Shown: positions 1-8,903, counted from the first letter of the stretch. The stretch is 64,000 bases of DNA from Anaerolineaceae bacterium oral taxon 439 (GCA_001717545.1 CP017039.1:1984001-2048000); one strand, 5' to 3'. Notes: generated by a model not told the origin, from the letters alone. A program made the numbers and translations.

Positions 1-403
1 CGTCGGCGCCGGCAAGCGCCATCATCGTAAAATCCTCATCCCGCAGCGGCATCGGGACGATTTCGGTAAAACCGCCGGGAATCCCGACCGTAATATAGAC
101 GTCGTCCGGAACGACGGCTCGAACGCCGCGCGTAACCTCTGCCATCTGCGCGACCGTAATTTCGTAGCGGATCCGCTCGGCGGCATGCATCGTCGTCACG
201 CCCTTATGCCCGCGCGCTAAAGCGACCGCCGGATGATTCGGCTCGACCATCTTTACGCCGACGTCGCAAACCGCCTTTGCCAGCCGGCTGTCGTCGCCGG
301 TAATCCCCGTACTCAAGATCGTATGCCCGCCGCCGAGCTCCAGCGCGGCATGAACCTTCGCGATTCCTTTTTTCATTCTCAACTGCATATCGTTCGTTAT
401 CAT
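1..403 (-). CDS. TIM-barrel-like protein of unknown function (partial)
   Basis: The gene enters from its start at 403 and runs off the window edge, so only about 134 N-terminal residues are visible (beginning MITNDMQLRMKKGIAKVHAA). GGAGGAA lies at 411-417 on the coding strand, giving good support for this start. The visible part has alternating beta strands and helices with small-residue turns (LGGGHTILSTGITGDD, VEPNHPAVALARGHKG, YITVGIPGGFTEIVPMP), which looks like the first half of a TIM barrel. It lies 50 bp downstream of the EIIC-like permease and is probably co-transcribed, suggesting a role in metabolising whatever that permease imports. I do not recognise the family securely and assign no reaction. 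Confidence 0.6.
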   Translation of the reverse strand, partial: MITNDMQLRMKKGIAKVHAALELGGGHTILSTGITGDDSRLAKAVCDVGVKMVEPNHPAVALARGHKGVTTMHAAERIRYEITVAQMAEVTRGVRAVVPDDVYITVGIPGGFTEIVPMPLRDEDFTMMALAGAD

Positions 404-453
404 GATCCTATTCCTCCGAAAATTTTCTCTGAGTTCCTGATCCGCCGGACGTT

Positions 454-2019
454 TTACGATCCCGCCGGCTTTTTATCCGATAGTTCATTTACCAAAATCG
501 TCAGGACGCAGGCAATCAGCAGCGCCGCCAGCATCGCCAGCGCGAAATAAAGCCCTTTCCCCTCGTTCGCCATCGTCGGCGCCAGAATCGACGGGACATA
601 CGCAATACCCTTAACGTCGAAAAGCCCGACCAGCGCGCCCGAGACCGTCGCCGCGATCAGCGCAGAAGCGAATACCTTCCTGCTGGAAAACATGAACGGA
701 TACGCCGCCTCGACAAACGTCCCAAAGCCCATGTTAATCAGGAAGCCGGTCAGCGCGACCGCCCGATCGCCTTTCCCCTTCGGCGCGATCATATTCGCCA
801 GCGTGATCCCAGCCGAAACCATGACAAGCCCGGTCATATCGATCGCCCCAAGGAAGCTGTATCCCGTCGCTTCCATCTCCAGAAGAACGATCGGTAAAAT
901 TGCGGCATGATAAACGCCGCCGATAATCGCCGGCCAGATCAGCAGCCCCGCCAGCGCCCCCGCGATCATCGGGTTAAACGCCAGCGCCGACTCGATAACC
1001 GTCTTGATTCCGTTCCCAAGCCATAAAGCCACAGGCGCAATCAGGTACATCCCGATCAGCCCGGCCGCCAGCCCGCCAAGCCCGCCGGCGGCGATATTCG
1101 CGGTCGTCCCGGGGAATTTCCAGCGGAGACATTGCAGGATAATATAGTAAGAAAAGACGCCCGCAAGGATTCCGCTCGCAAGCCCACCGATAATTCCCCC
1201 CTCGACCGACAGCGTTCCGGCGACGATCCCGGCGACGATCCCAACCTCGTCCAGCCCCGAAACCTGCTTCGCGGCGATCGCGGCGATCAGGACCGGCAGC
1301 GCGCCGATCAGAATATTAAACGCGTTTTCGAGCGGCGCTAAAAACGGGACCTTGCTCAGCGCGAGACAGAGCGCCATCGCAATAAATCCGGGAAGCGAAG
1401 CCATCATCATCCCGCGGAAATTAATCCGTTTCCAGATATTGTCCCCCGCCGCGGAAGCCGCCGCAGCCCCGATAATCGGCATGTACTTCAAGTTCCATTC
1501 GCTCGCCAGCGCGGAAACGAACGCGACCGCCCGCGTCCGGTTCGTCGTCCCGGTCGTACCGGACGCGGATATGACCCGCGCGCCCAACTTCTGCGCGTTG
1601 GCTATCGACGTCCCGCCGGTCCCGACGACGGGGAGCTGTTTCCGGGCCGCGGCGGCGATCGCCTCCTGATTGACGCCGGCCGGGTCACAGCTCATCACGA
1701 TCAGCCCATCGATCTCGCCGGCGTCGATCTTCGCCGCCAGCTCCGAGTCGAGCCGTTTCGCGTCCTGATTAACCTCCGCCAGCGTTTTCTCTTCGCCGGG
1801 CTCGACCGCCTCCCCGCTCAGCGTATACAGCCTCGCCTTCGCGTCCATCGCGATACCATCCATGCTTTTGTCCGTACTGATAAACAAAACACAGGCAATA
1901 TCCATACCAGCCGATCTCGTCTGTGTAAAGATCTCGGAAAACATCCGCTTCGGGTCGTTTCCGCCCTGGGAATATAAATTCCCCCCACTGCTGCCAAGAA
2001 CTGCTACCGTTTTTCCCAT
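454..2019 (-). CDS. PTS EIIC-like membrane permease with an extra N-terminal cytoplasmic domain
   Basis: 521 residues from the ATG at 2019, preceded by a GGGAGAA ribosome site; upstream in-frame codons lie in the promoter and were not used. Residues about 1-205 form a soluble Rossmann-like domain (VAVLGSSGGN near the start, VVGTGGTS near 165). From about 220 onward there are roughly ten hydrophobic segments with the glycine-rich loops of PTS EIIC permeases of the fructose/glucose superfamily, including a re-entrant GFGTFVEAAYPFMFS stretch. No EIIA or EIIB phosphorylation domain is visible in or beside the gene. A true PTS uptake role therefore depends on partners elsewhere, or the protein works as a non-phosphorylating transporter. 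Substrate unknown. The downstream TIM-barrel-like gene is likely in the same operon. Confidence 0.7.
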   Translation of the reverse strand: MGKTVAVLGSSGGNLYSQGGNDPKRMFSEIFTQTRSAGMDIACVLFISTDKSMDGIAMDAKARLYTLSGEAVEPGEEKTLAEVNQDAKRLDSELAAKIDAGEIDGLIVMSCDPAGVNQEAIAAAARKQLPVVGTGGTSIANAQKLGARVISASGTTGTTNRTRAVAFVSALASEWNLKYMPIIGAAAASAAGDNIWKRINFRGMMMASLPGFIAMALCLALSKVPFLAPLENAFNILIGALPVLIAAIAAKQVSGLDEVGIVAGIVAGTLSVEGGIIGGLASGILAGVFSYYIILQCLRWKFPGTTANIAAGGLGGLAAGLIGMYLIAPVALWLGNGIKTVIESALAFNPMIAGALAGLLIWPAIIGGVYHAAILPIVLLEMEATGYSFLGAIDMTGLVMVSAGITLANMIAPKGKGDRAVALTGFLINMGFGTFVEAAYPFMFSSRKVFASALIAATVSGALVGLFDVKGIAYVPSILAPTMANEGKGLYFALAMLAALLIACVLTILVNELSDKKPAGS

Positions 2020-2056
2020 TCTTTTCTCCCTTTTCAAGTAAAATCCTTCATCCCAT

Positions 2057-2085
2057 ATGCTATCATAAATATACGTACATTTCAA
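2057..2085 (-). promoter_or_regulatory. Sigma-70-type promoter for the EIIC-like gene
   Basis: On the minus strand TTGAAA (2085-2080) is separated by exactly 17 bp from TAGCAT (2062-2057), about 37 bp upstream of the ATG at 2019. The -35 box is good and the -10 box keeps the TAnnnT pattern. Confidence 0.5.
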
Positions 2086-2246
2086 GAAGAAAGCTGTCAT
2101 ATTTGTATGGTGACATTCGTCTTTCCGACAGAGCGCATTCCGAATTCCGGCGTTCCGAAACGGCAAGGACCAGGAAGCGCCCGCGCCGGTCTGTAAATAT
2201 ATTACATTCGGCGCATAAAACTCGTGATTTTTGACGAACAGTCGGA

Positions 2247-2275
2247 TTGTCAAACAATCTCAAAAAGGTTAAACT
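2247..2275 (+). promoter_or_regulatory. Promoter for the ygfK-like gene
   Basis: TTGTCA at 2247-2252, a 17-bp spacer and TAAACT at 2270-2275. An inverted repeat TTGAC (2231-2235) / GTCAA (2248-2252) overlaps the -35 region and could be a regulator site. The rest of the 2020-2370 gap shows no gene. Confidence 0.45.
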
Positions 2276-2370
2276 AAATACAGTAACCACAGGAAGGTTA
2301 GCCAGTTATATTGAAAAGCCTCCGTTTCGAATGGTCCCCGTGCGGAGTAATAACAAGAAGGAGAGTAATT

Positions 2371-5358
2371 ATGAGTGATCGAATGACGTGCATGCCGTTT
2401 GCACAATTATTGGATTGGGTTTTTACCGAATATGAAACCCGAAAAACCGTTTTCGGACAGCACCGCTTCTTCAAGGCATCTGAAAAGCCGGCGCTGACGA
2501 TTTTCGGACGAACGCTTGAAACGCCGCTGGGGCCGGCCGCCGGACCGCATACGCAGCTGTCGCAGAACATCGTCGCCGCATACGTCGCCGGCAGCCGCTT
2601 TTTCGAAGTCAAAACCGTTCAGATTATCGACGGCGAAGACCTCCCGGTCAGCAAGCCTTGCATCAACGCCCATGACGAAGGGTACAATGTCGAATGGTCG
2701 ACGGAGCTGACCGTTCCCAACGCGATGCGCGAATATATCAACGCCTGGGTCCTGCTTCACCTGCTCGCGATTGAACTCGATCTGGGCTCCCCCAACGGCT
2801 TCCAGTTTAATATGAGCGTCGGCTACGACCTCGCCGGGATTCAATCCGAAAAAATTAATACGTTCATCGATACGATGATGGACGCGTCAGGCAGCGACGC
2901 GTTCCAAACCGCGATCGACACGGCGATAAAATTCCTCCCGCGCCTGAAAAAAGTTACGGAAGCGGATATTCGCGCGATCCCCGCGAAAATCTGCAACTCG
3001 GCGACGCTGTCGACGCTGCATGGCTGCCCGCCGGTCGAAATCGAACGCATCGCGACCTACCTGATCGAGGAAAAAGGGCTGCATACGTTTATCAAATGCA
3101 ACCCGACGCTGCTCGGGTATGAATTCGCGAGGAAAACGCTCGATAAAATGGGCTACGATTATATTCAGTTCGGAACGCATCATTTCGAGCATGACCTGCA
3201 GTGGGCCGACGCGATCCCGATGATGCGCCGGCTGATCGAAAGATGCGCAGCGAAGGATCTTCAATTCGGCGTCAAAATCACGAACACCTTCCCGGTCGAA
3301 ATCAAGGCCGGCGAATTGCCCGGGAACGAAATGTACATGTCCGGCCGGGCGCTCTACGCGCTTTCGATTTCGTTAGCCGCGAAGCTGTCGACCGAATTCG
3401 CCGGAAGCCTCCGGATCTCCTACTCCGGCGGGATCGACCGGTTCAATATCGAGAAAGTCGTCGAGTGCGGAATTTGGCCGGTGACGATCGCAACGACGAT
3501 GCTGAAGCCCGGCGGATACCAGCGCGCGATCCAGCTCGCCGAGCTCTCTTCCGCCGCCGTCAGGTCGCCGTTCACAAAAATCAACGTCAACGCGCTGAAC
3601 ACGTTAGCTGCGGCCGTTCCAGCGGACGGGAACTATCGAAAATCGATCAAGATGCCCCCCGCCCGGAAGAACGGAAAGAAAGTCCCGCTGATCGATTGTT
3701 ATGTTGCCGGCTGTCAGGAGGGCTGTCCGATTCATCAGGACATTCCAACGTATATCCGCCTCAACGGCGAAGGAAAATTCGCCGATTCGCTCCGTGTGAT
3801 CCTGGAGCGCAACGCGCTCCCATTTATTACCGGGACAATCTGCGCGCATCCCTGCATGAGTAATTGCGTTCGCACCGTATACGAATCGCCGGTCGAAATC
3901 CGCGCGACAAAACTGAACTCCGCGGAAAAGGCGTTCAAAGAGGTCCTCGCTGAACTGAAGCCGACCGGAACTTCAAATAAACGCGTCGCCGTCGTCGGCG
4001 GCGGACCGGGCGGAATCGCGGCCGCGTTCTATCTCGCGCGCGCCGGCGCCGCGGTCACGCTGTACGAAAAAACCGACGTCCTCGGCGGTATCGTGCATCA
4101 CGTTATCCCGAACTTCCGAATCGGCGCGGACGTCATTCAGAAAGACGTCGCCTTCATCGAGAAACTGGGCGTCAGGATCGAAACCGGGCGGGAAATTACC
4201 GACGTAGCGGCGTTGAAAGCCGAAGGCTTCGACGCGGTCGTCCTCGCCCTCGGGGCGTCGGCGCTCAGCCATATTCAAGTCGAGGGGATCGCCGTCCGGA
4301 ACGCGATCGAATTCCTCGAAGAATTCAACCGGACGAACGCCCAGATCGATCTTGGGAAGAAAGTCGTCGTGATCGGCGGCGGCAATACCGCCATGGATAC
4401 CGCCCGGGCGGCGAAGCGGACCGCTGGCGTCGAGGAGGTCTCGCTCGTCTATCGCCGAACGATGCGGTACATGCCCGCCGACGAAGAAGAGCTTCGCTAC
4501 GCGCTCGAAGACGGCGTAGCCTTCAAGGAGCTCCTGTCACCGGTCAAATGGGAAAACGGAGAACTCCTCTGCCGCCAGATGGAGCTCGGCGAACCGGACG
4601 CGTCCGGACGGCGCGGCTTCGTCGACACGGGGAAAACCGTCGCGATCCCCTGCGACAGCGTCATCGCCGCTATCGGCGAGAAGGTTCCGGCGAAGTTTTA
4701 CGAAGCGAACGGAATCGCGCTGAACGACCGAGGCATTCCAACCCTGAGCCCCGCTTATGAAACGTCGGTCGAAGGCGTTTATCTCTGCGGCGACGGAAGA
4801 ACCGGCCCGGCGACAATCGTACAGGCCGAAGCCGACGCGATCGTCGTTTCCAACGCGATTTCAGGGATCCGCGAACAAAGGTTCAGGCCAGTTCCGGATC
4901 AGCTTTCGAATATCTATCCGAAACGCGGAATCCTGAATCACCCGTCGGTGAAAGTTCATGAACAGAACCGCTGTCTGTCCTGTTCGACGATCTGTGAAAT
5001 CTGTACCGAAGTCTGCCCGAACCGCGCGAATGTCGCGGTCGCGGTCCCCGGAATCGACATGCCGCAGATCATTCACGTCGATTACATGTGCAACGAGTGC
5101 GGCAACTGCGAAACGTTCTGCCCATGGGCCAGCGCGCCGTATAAGGATAAGCTGACGCTGTTCGCAACCGAAGCCGATTTCGAAGACAGCGCCAACAACG
5201 GCTTCCTCGTCCTGGATCGCGACGCGCTCCGTTATAAAGTCCGGCTCCTGGGGCGCGTCTTCGAGACGAGCGGGAAAGAATCCGACCCCGCGCTCCCGCG
5301 CGACGTCCGCGACACGTTCAACGCCCTTGTCGCCAATTACGCGTGGATGATCCCGTAA
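2371..5358 (+). CDS. ygfK: YgfK-type multidomain Fe-S flavoprotein oxidoreductase
   Basis: 995 residues starting at MSDRMTCMPF, with GGAG just upstream (2360-2363). Domain order: a dihydroorotate-dehydrogenase-like TIM barrel (about 1-420); a GltD-like N-terminal cysteine cluster (CYVAGCQEGCP, about 443-453); an FAD-binding GGGPGG motif near 540; an NAD(P)-binding GGGNTAMD motif near 663; and two ferredoxin-type clusters at the C terminus (CLSCSTICEICTEVCP near 868 and CNECGNCETFCP near 907). This is the architecture and length of E. coli YgfK, annotated as a putative selenate reductase subunit and linked by neighbours to purine/hydantoin metabolism. Here the gene stands alone between its own promoter and terminator, with no xdh, ssnA or ygfM neighbour. 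The electron donor and substrate therefore cannot be inferred from context. Confidence 0.85.
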   Translation: MSDRMTCMPFAQLLDWVFTEYETRKTVFGQHRFFKASEKPALTIFGRTLETPLGPAAGPHTQLSQNIVAAYVAGSRFFEVKTVQIIDGEDLPVSKPCINAHDEGYNVEWSTELTVPNAMREYINAWVLLHLLAIELDLGSPNGFQFNMSVGYDLAGIQSEKINTFIDTMMDASGSDAFQTAIDTAIKFLPRLKKVTEADIRAIPAKICNSATLSTLHGCPPVEIERIATYLIEEKGLHTFIKCNPTLLGYEFARKTLDKMGYDYIQFGTHHFEHDLQWADAIPMMRRLIERCAAKDLQFGVKITNTFPVEIKAGELPGNEMYMSGRALYALSISLAAKLSTEFAGSLRISYSGGIDRFNIEKVVECGIWPVTIATTMLKPGGYQRAIQLAELSSAAVRSPFTKINVNALNTLAAAVPADGNYRKSIKMPPARKNGKKVPLIDCYVAGCQEGCPIHQDIPTYIRLNGEGKFADSLRVILERNALPFITGTICAHPCMSNCVRTVYESPVEIRATKLNSAEKAFKEVLAELKPTGTSNKRVAVVGGGPGGIAAAFYLARAGAAVTLYEKTDVLGGIVHHVIPNFRIGADVIQKDVAFIEKLGVRIETGREITDVAALKAEGFDAVVLALGASALSHIQVEGIAVRNAIEFLEEFNRTNAQIDLGKKVVVIGGGNTAMDTARAAKRTAGVEEVSLVYRRTMRYMPADEEELRYALEDGVAFKELLSPVKWENGELLCRQMELGEPDASGRRGFVDTGKTVAIPCDSVIAAIGEKVPAKFYEANGIALNDRGIPTLSPAYETSVEGVYLCGDGRTGPATIVQAEADAIVVSNAISGIREQRFRPVPDQLSNIYPKRGILNHPSVKVHEQNRCLSCSTICEICTEVCPNRANVAVAVPGIDMPQIIHVDYMCNECGNCETFCPWASAPYKDKLTLFATEADFEDSANNGFLVLDRDALRYKVRLLGRVFETSGKESDPALPRDVRDTFNALVANYAWMIP

Positions 5359-5390
5359 GATCGCCGGGAAACGGCCGATCCTGAAAACGC

Positions 5391-5419
5391 AAGCCGCCTG
5401 AGAATCCGGGCGGCTTTTT
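5391..5419 (+). terminator. Rho-independent terminator after ygfK
   Basis: Stem AAGCCGCC (5391-5398) pairs with GGCGGCTT (5409-5416), with a run of five T following. It sits 33 bp after the ygfK stop and before the convergent glycosidase gene. Confidence 0.8.
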
Positions 5420-5438
5420 CATGCCGGCGACGACATCG

Positions 5439-6377
5439 TTACCGTAAATCCGCGGCAATCGCTTCAGCAATCGCGGAATTGATCGCGTTAAAGACCGGAT
5501 TCTCCGGATGCGGGATACAGTCCTGAACCCAGTTCCACCAGAAATAACCGCCGATAAAACGATCGCCGGCGCGCCTCATCCCATAATAAGCGGTCGCCAT
5601 CGCAATTTTACTTTCGACGGCTGCCCTATCCGCCGCCGTATTCCCGGATTCGCCGACGCCGATTTTTGCGTTCGGGAAAAAACGCGCGATCCCGGCGAAG
5701 ACCGAAGCCCAATCCGGCGCGTACCCGCCGTTATCGTCTTCGTAATAACTGACCAACGCATAATCGACATTTTCAGCAAGTCGGACCGGAAGGTAACGAT
5801 CCAGCCAATCGAACAGGTCGTGGTCGGCTGGGTCGGCGTAATAGACCGTCAGCGCCGTCTTTCCACCGCGCGCCCTGATAAAATCGTTCGCCGCCCGCGT
5901 TTTCGCGACGATAAGCGCCGGATCCTGACGAATCCAGTCGACCCCGTTGATCTCGTTCCCGATTTCCCAGATTCCGACGTACGGCGAAAGAACCGCGAAC
6001 GATTCCCGGAACCGTTCCAGGTAGGATTCGACGTCCGGATAATTGCGCATGTAAAATGAATCAACCGGCTGAGCCATGACCGTCGCGACGGAAGAGATCG
6101 CTGAAAAAAGCTCGACGTATTCCGCGACCGGAAGATCATCCGTCATCACGATTCGCACCACCGGCCGGACGGGCATCGCGCGGATCGCGGCGGTTATCTC
6201 AGCGATCGCAACTTCGCCGTACCAGGAATCGTCAACCGTTATACCGAAAATCAGCTCATCCGGCCGTGAATTCAGGTCCGCAGCCGCGGCGATCGAAAAA
6301 ATCGAACCGCATGAAAACACGAAGAGGACCGCGAAGAGGAAAACCTGAATCAGGAGCCGGCGCTGGATTTTTGTCAT
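5439..6377 (-). CDS. Secreted glycoside hydrolase-like protein (clan GH-A-type TIM barrel)
   Basis: 312 residues. The first ~33 form a basic-hydrophobic export signal ending near SIAAAADL; a cysteine at 23 might allow lipidation but the lipobox is poor. The mature part looks like a small beta/alpha barrel with the two catalytic signatures of clan GH-A retaining glycosidases: WEIGNEIN (acid/base E142) and IGVGESG (nucleophile E243). Additional aromatic motifs (YFWWNW near the end) could line a sugar site. It probably acts outside the cell on a polysaccharide or oligosaccharide; the exact GH family and substrate are not clear. It is a single gene, convergent with ygfK and divergent from the SUI1 gene. 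The glycosidase role is inferred from motif pattern only. Confidence 0.6.
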   Translation of the reverse strand: MTKIQRRLLIQVFLFAVLFVFSCGSIFSIAAAADLNSRPDELIFGITVDDSWYGEVAIAEITAAIRAMPVRPVVRIVMTDDLPVAEYVELFSAISSVATVMAQPVDSFYMRNYPDVESYLERFRESFAVLSPYVGIWEIGNEINGVDWIRQDPALIVAKTRAANDFIRARGGKTALTVYYADPADHDLFDWLDRYLPVRLAENVDYALVSYYEDDNGGYAPDWASVFAGIARFFPNAKIGVGESGNTAADRAAVESKIAMATAYYGMRRAGDRFIGGYFWWNWVQDCIPHPENPVFNAINSAIAEAIAADLR

Positions 6378-6421
6378 GGCTCCATTTTAGCGGAAGTTGG
6401 GAAGAACGCTCGCTCGAATGC

Positions 6422-6427
6422 TATAAT
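6422..6427 (+). promoter_or_regulatory. -10 box of a probably leaderless transcript (SUI1 gene)
   Basis: TATAAT ends 9 nt before the ATG at 6437, so transcription should start within a few bases of the start codon. No Shine-Dalgarno sequence precedes the ATG. One of seven such cases in the window. Confidence 0.55.
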
Positions 6428-6436
6428 CATGTCACC

Positions 6437-6796
6437 ATGGCAAACAAGAGCGTCACAGTTTTCAGCACCGAATCCGGGCGGCACTGCCCGAATTGCGGCA
6501 TGCCGGTATCTGAGTGCGCCTGTAAATCGTCCGGCGCGAATCCGCCGCAATGGAAAGACGACGTTATCCGCGTCCGCCGTGAAAAACAGGGCAGGGGCGG
6601 GAAAGAAGTCACAACTATCCGCAACTTTCCCGGAACGACGGATGAGCTCCGACGACACGCGACTGCGCTGAAGAAGGCGCTCGGAACCGGCGGGAGCGAG
6701 AAAAACGGAACGCTCGAAATCCAGGGCGATCACGTCGATCACGTCATCGCTTATTTCAAAAATTCAGACATGAAAATCAGGAAAGACGGAGGATAA
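6437..6796 (+). CDS. SUI1/eIF1-family translation factor (YciH-like)
   Basis: 119 residues. A short N-terminal cysteine motif (C17PNC20 ... C27AC29) that could bind zinc is followed by the SUI1/eIF1 fold with the conserved basic loop (RREKQGRGGKEVTTI) and the LKKALGTGG segment. Bacterial YciH proteins of this family influence start-site fidelity on the 30S ribosome. The gene sits 9 bp upstream of ettA, another ribosome-associated factor, and the two are probably one transcript. The ATG at 6437 was chosen because it gives the canonical length and follows the -10 box; codons further upstream lie inside the promoter. The likely leaderless start of a gene for an initiation factor is notable. Confidence 0.85.
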   Translation: MANKSVTVFSTESGRHCPNCGMPVSECACKSSGANPPQWKDDVIRVRREKQGRGGKEVTTIRNFPGTTDELRRHATALKKALGTGGSEKNGTLEIQGDHVDHVIAYFKNSDMKIRKDGG

Positions 6797-6805
6797 ACGA
6801 CCCGC

Positions 6806-8491
6806 ATGGCGCAGGATCCGAACAAAGTTATTTACTCGATGATCGGGGTTTCGAAAATCTATGGTCAGAAATACGTCTTAAAGGATATTTACTTATCCTA
6901 TTTTTACGGCGCGAAAATCGGCGTCCTCGGGCTGAACGGCGCGGGGAAATCGTCGCTGTTAAAGATTCTCGCCGGCGTCGATAAAGACTTTATCGGCGAA
7001 ACGATCCTTTCTCCGGGCTTCACGATCGGCTACCTTGAACAGGAACCGCTCGTCGACAGCCGGAAAACCGTCCGCGAGGTCGTCGAAGAAGGCGTTCAGG
7101 AAGCGATCGACCTGCTCAGGGAATTTGAAGAGGTCAGCGCGAAATTCGCCGAGCCGATGAGCGACGCGGAAATGGATAAGCTGATCGCGCGGCAGGGCAG
7201 AATCCAGGAGAAAATCGACGCGCTGGACGCCTGGGATATCGACGCCCGGCTGGAAATGGCGATGGACGCGCTGCGCTGCCCGTCCGGCGATACGAACGTT
7301 TCCGTCCTCTCCGGCGGCGAAAAACGCCGTGTCGCGTTATGCCGGCTGTTATTGAAACGACCGGATATCCTCCTTCTCGACGAACCGACGAATCATCTCG
7401 ACGCGGAAGCGGTCGCCTGGCTCGAACGTCATCTCCAGCAGTACCCCGGAACGGTTATCGCCGTGACGCATGACCGCTACTTCCTTGATCATGTCGCGGG
7501 CTGGATTCTCGAACTCGACCGCGGGCAGGGGATCCCCTACCAGGGGAACTATTCGTCATGGCTGGAACAGAAGAAATCGCGCCTTTCGCTCGAAGAAAAG
7601 GGTGAGTCGCAGCGTCAGCGCACGCTCGAGCGCGAGCTGGAATGGATCAGAATGTCGCCGAAAGGGCAGCACAGCAAATCCAAAGCGCGCATTGCCGCCT
7701 ATGAAAAGCTTCTCAGCGAAGATACCGTCAAGCGCGCCGAGGAGCTGCAGCTGTTTATCCCGCCGGGGCCGCGTCTGGGGAACCTGGTGATCGAGATGAA
7801 CGGCGTGCGAAAGGTCTACGGCGACCGGATTATTTTAGATAACGTAACCTTCAGCCTTCCGCCCGGCGGCGTCATCGGAATCATCGGCCCCAACGGCGCG
7901 GGGAAAACGACGCTTTTCCGGTTGATCGTCGGCGAAGAGAAGCCCGACGGCGGAACGATCCGAATCGGGGAAAGCGTAAAACTCGGCTACATGAATCAGA
8001 GCCGCGACAACCTTGATCCGGAGAAAAACATCTGGGAAGTTATTTCCGGCGGCGCGGACGAAATCAGCATCGGAAACCGAAAAATCAACTCGCGCGCCTA
8101 TGTCTCCCGTTTCAACTTTAATGGCGCCGATCAGCAGAAAAAAGTCGGAACGCTCTCCGGCGGAGAACGGAACCGCGTCCAGCTGGCGCGGACGCTGACC
8201 GCGGAAGCGAACGTCCTCCTCCTCGACGAACCGACGAACGACCTCGACGTCAATACCATCCGCGCGCTCGAAGATGGGCTGGAAAACTTCGCCGGCTGCG
8301 CGCTGGTCATTTCGCATGACCGCTGGTTCCTCGACCGGATCGCGACGCATATCCTCGCGTTTGAAGACGACAGTTCGGTTCTGTATTTCGACGGAAACTA
8401 CACGCAATATGAAGCCGATCGCAAGGCGCGGCTCGGAATCGCCGCGGACACGCCGCATCGAATCAGGTACCGTTCGCTGACGAGAATATAA
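6806..8491 (+). CDS. ettA: Energy-dependent translational throttle protein EttA (ABC-F ATPase)
   Basis: 561 residues, close to the 555 of E. coli EttA. There are two ABC ATPase domains and no membrane part: Walker A motifs GLNGAGKSS (near 46) and GPNGAGKTT (near 357), signature motifs LSGGEKRR and LSGGERNR, and Walker B LLLDEPTNHLD / LLLDEPTNDLD. The basic inter-domain linker (SPKGQHSKSKARI) is typical of EttA. EttA binds the ribosomal E site and gates entry into elongation according to ATP/ADP ratio. The gene is probably co-transcribed with the SUI1 gene and ends at a clear terminator. The short C-terminal tail after the second domain (HRIRYRSLTRI) also fits EttA. Confidence 0.93.
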   Translation: MAQDPNKVIYSMIGVSKIYGQKYVLKDIYLSYFYGAKIGVLGLNGAGKSSLLKILAGVDKDFIGETILSPGFTIGYLEQEPLVDSRKTVREVVEEGVQEAIDLLREFEEVSAKFAEPMSDAEMDKLIARQGRIQEKIDALDAWDIDARLEMAMDALRCPSGDTNVSVLSGGEKRRVALCRLLLKRPDILLLDEPTNHLDAEAVAWLERHLQQYPGTVIAVTHDRYFLDHVAGWILELDRGQGIPYQGNYSSWLEQKKSRLSLEEKGESQRQRTLERELEWIRMSPKGQHSKSKARIAAYEKLLSEDTVKRAEELQLFIPPGPRLGNLVIEMNGVRKVYGDRIILDNVTFSLPPGGVIGIIGPNGAGKTTLFRLIVGEEKPDGGTIRIGESVKLGYMNQSRDNLDPEKNIWEVISGGADEISIGNRKINSRAYVSRFNFNGADQQKKVGTLSGGERNRVQLARTLTAEANVLLLDEPTNDLDVNTIRALEDGLENFAGCALVISHDRWFLDRIATHILAFEDDSSVLYFDGNYTQYEADRKARLGIAADTPHRIRYRSLTRI

Positions 8492-8512
8492 GCCGGGCCA
8501 TTAAAAATCCAG

Positions 8513-8544
8513 ACCGTCGCTAAGTCCATGCGGCGGTTTTTTTT
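8513..8544 (+). terminator. Rho-independent terminator after ettA
   Basis: ACCGTCGC (8513-8520) pairs with GCGGCGGT (8530-8537, one G-U pair) and runs into eight or nine T. Confidence 0.8.
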
Positions 8545-8717
8545 GATTCCACCCCTGTTTCAATATTCCCTCCAGGCGCGAATGCACGATCCAAACCCGG
8601 GAATTCCTGAAATCGGCGGACGCTGCTAAACGATCTTACTGAAAAATGACATAGATCATGCGCTCTTCATGATAATATTCACTATCCGCACGAGTACGAA
8701 TATTTATTCATTATTGA

Positions 8718-8746
8718 TTGAATATTTCAGCCAGACTCCCTATAAT
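8718..8746 (+). promoter_or_regulatory. Promoter of the sugar ABC importer operon
   Basis: TTGAAT (8718-8723), a 17-bp spacer and TATAAT (8741-8746). It gives a leader of about 200 nt before the binding-protein start at 8960. The rest of the 8492-8959 gap holds the ettA terminator and the palindrome at 8888. Confidence 0.6.
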
Positions 8747-8887
8747 CGGATTATACAAATACATATCAAACTGCGCAGGCATAATTCGTTCATTTTCGCC
8801 AGATTCCTGATCAACGTTTCAAATCTGGCGGGCAGAGAAAGGAGTCCGAACTTCAGGTATATTGCAAAACGCAGAATTCTATCGAAC

Positions 8888-8903
8888 CGCGAATCGATTC
8901 GCG
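8888..8903. promoter_or_regulatory. 16-bp perfect palindrome, candidate operator in the ABC operon leader
   Basis: CGCGAATCGATTCGCG is perfectly symmetric with a central CG step, as in many LacI/GalR-family operators. It lies in the untranslated leader, about 140 bp downstream of the -10 box and 57 bp before the start codon. Its sequence differs from the operator at 13751, so a different regulator is likely. Function inferred from symmetry only. Confidence 0.4.
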
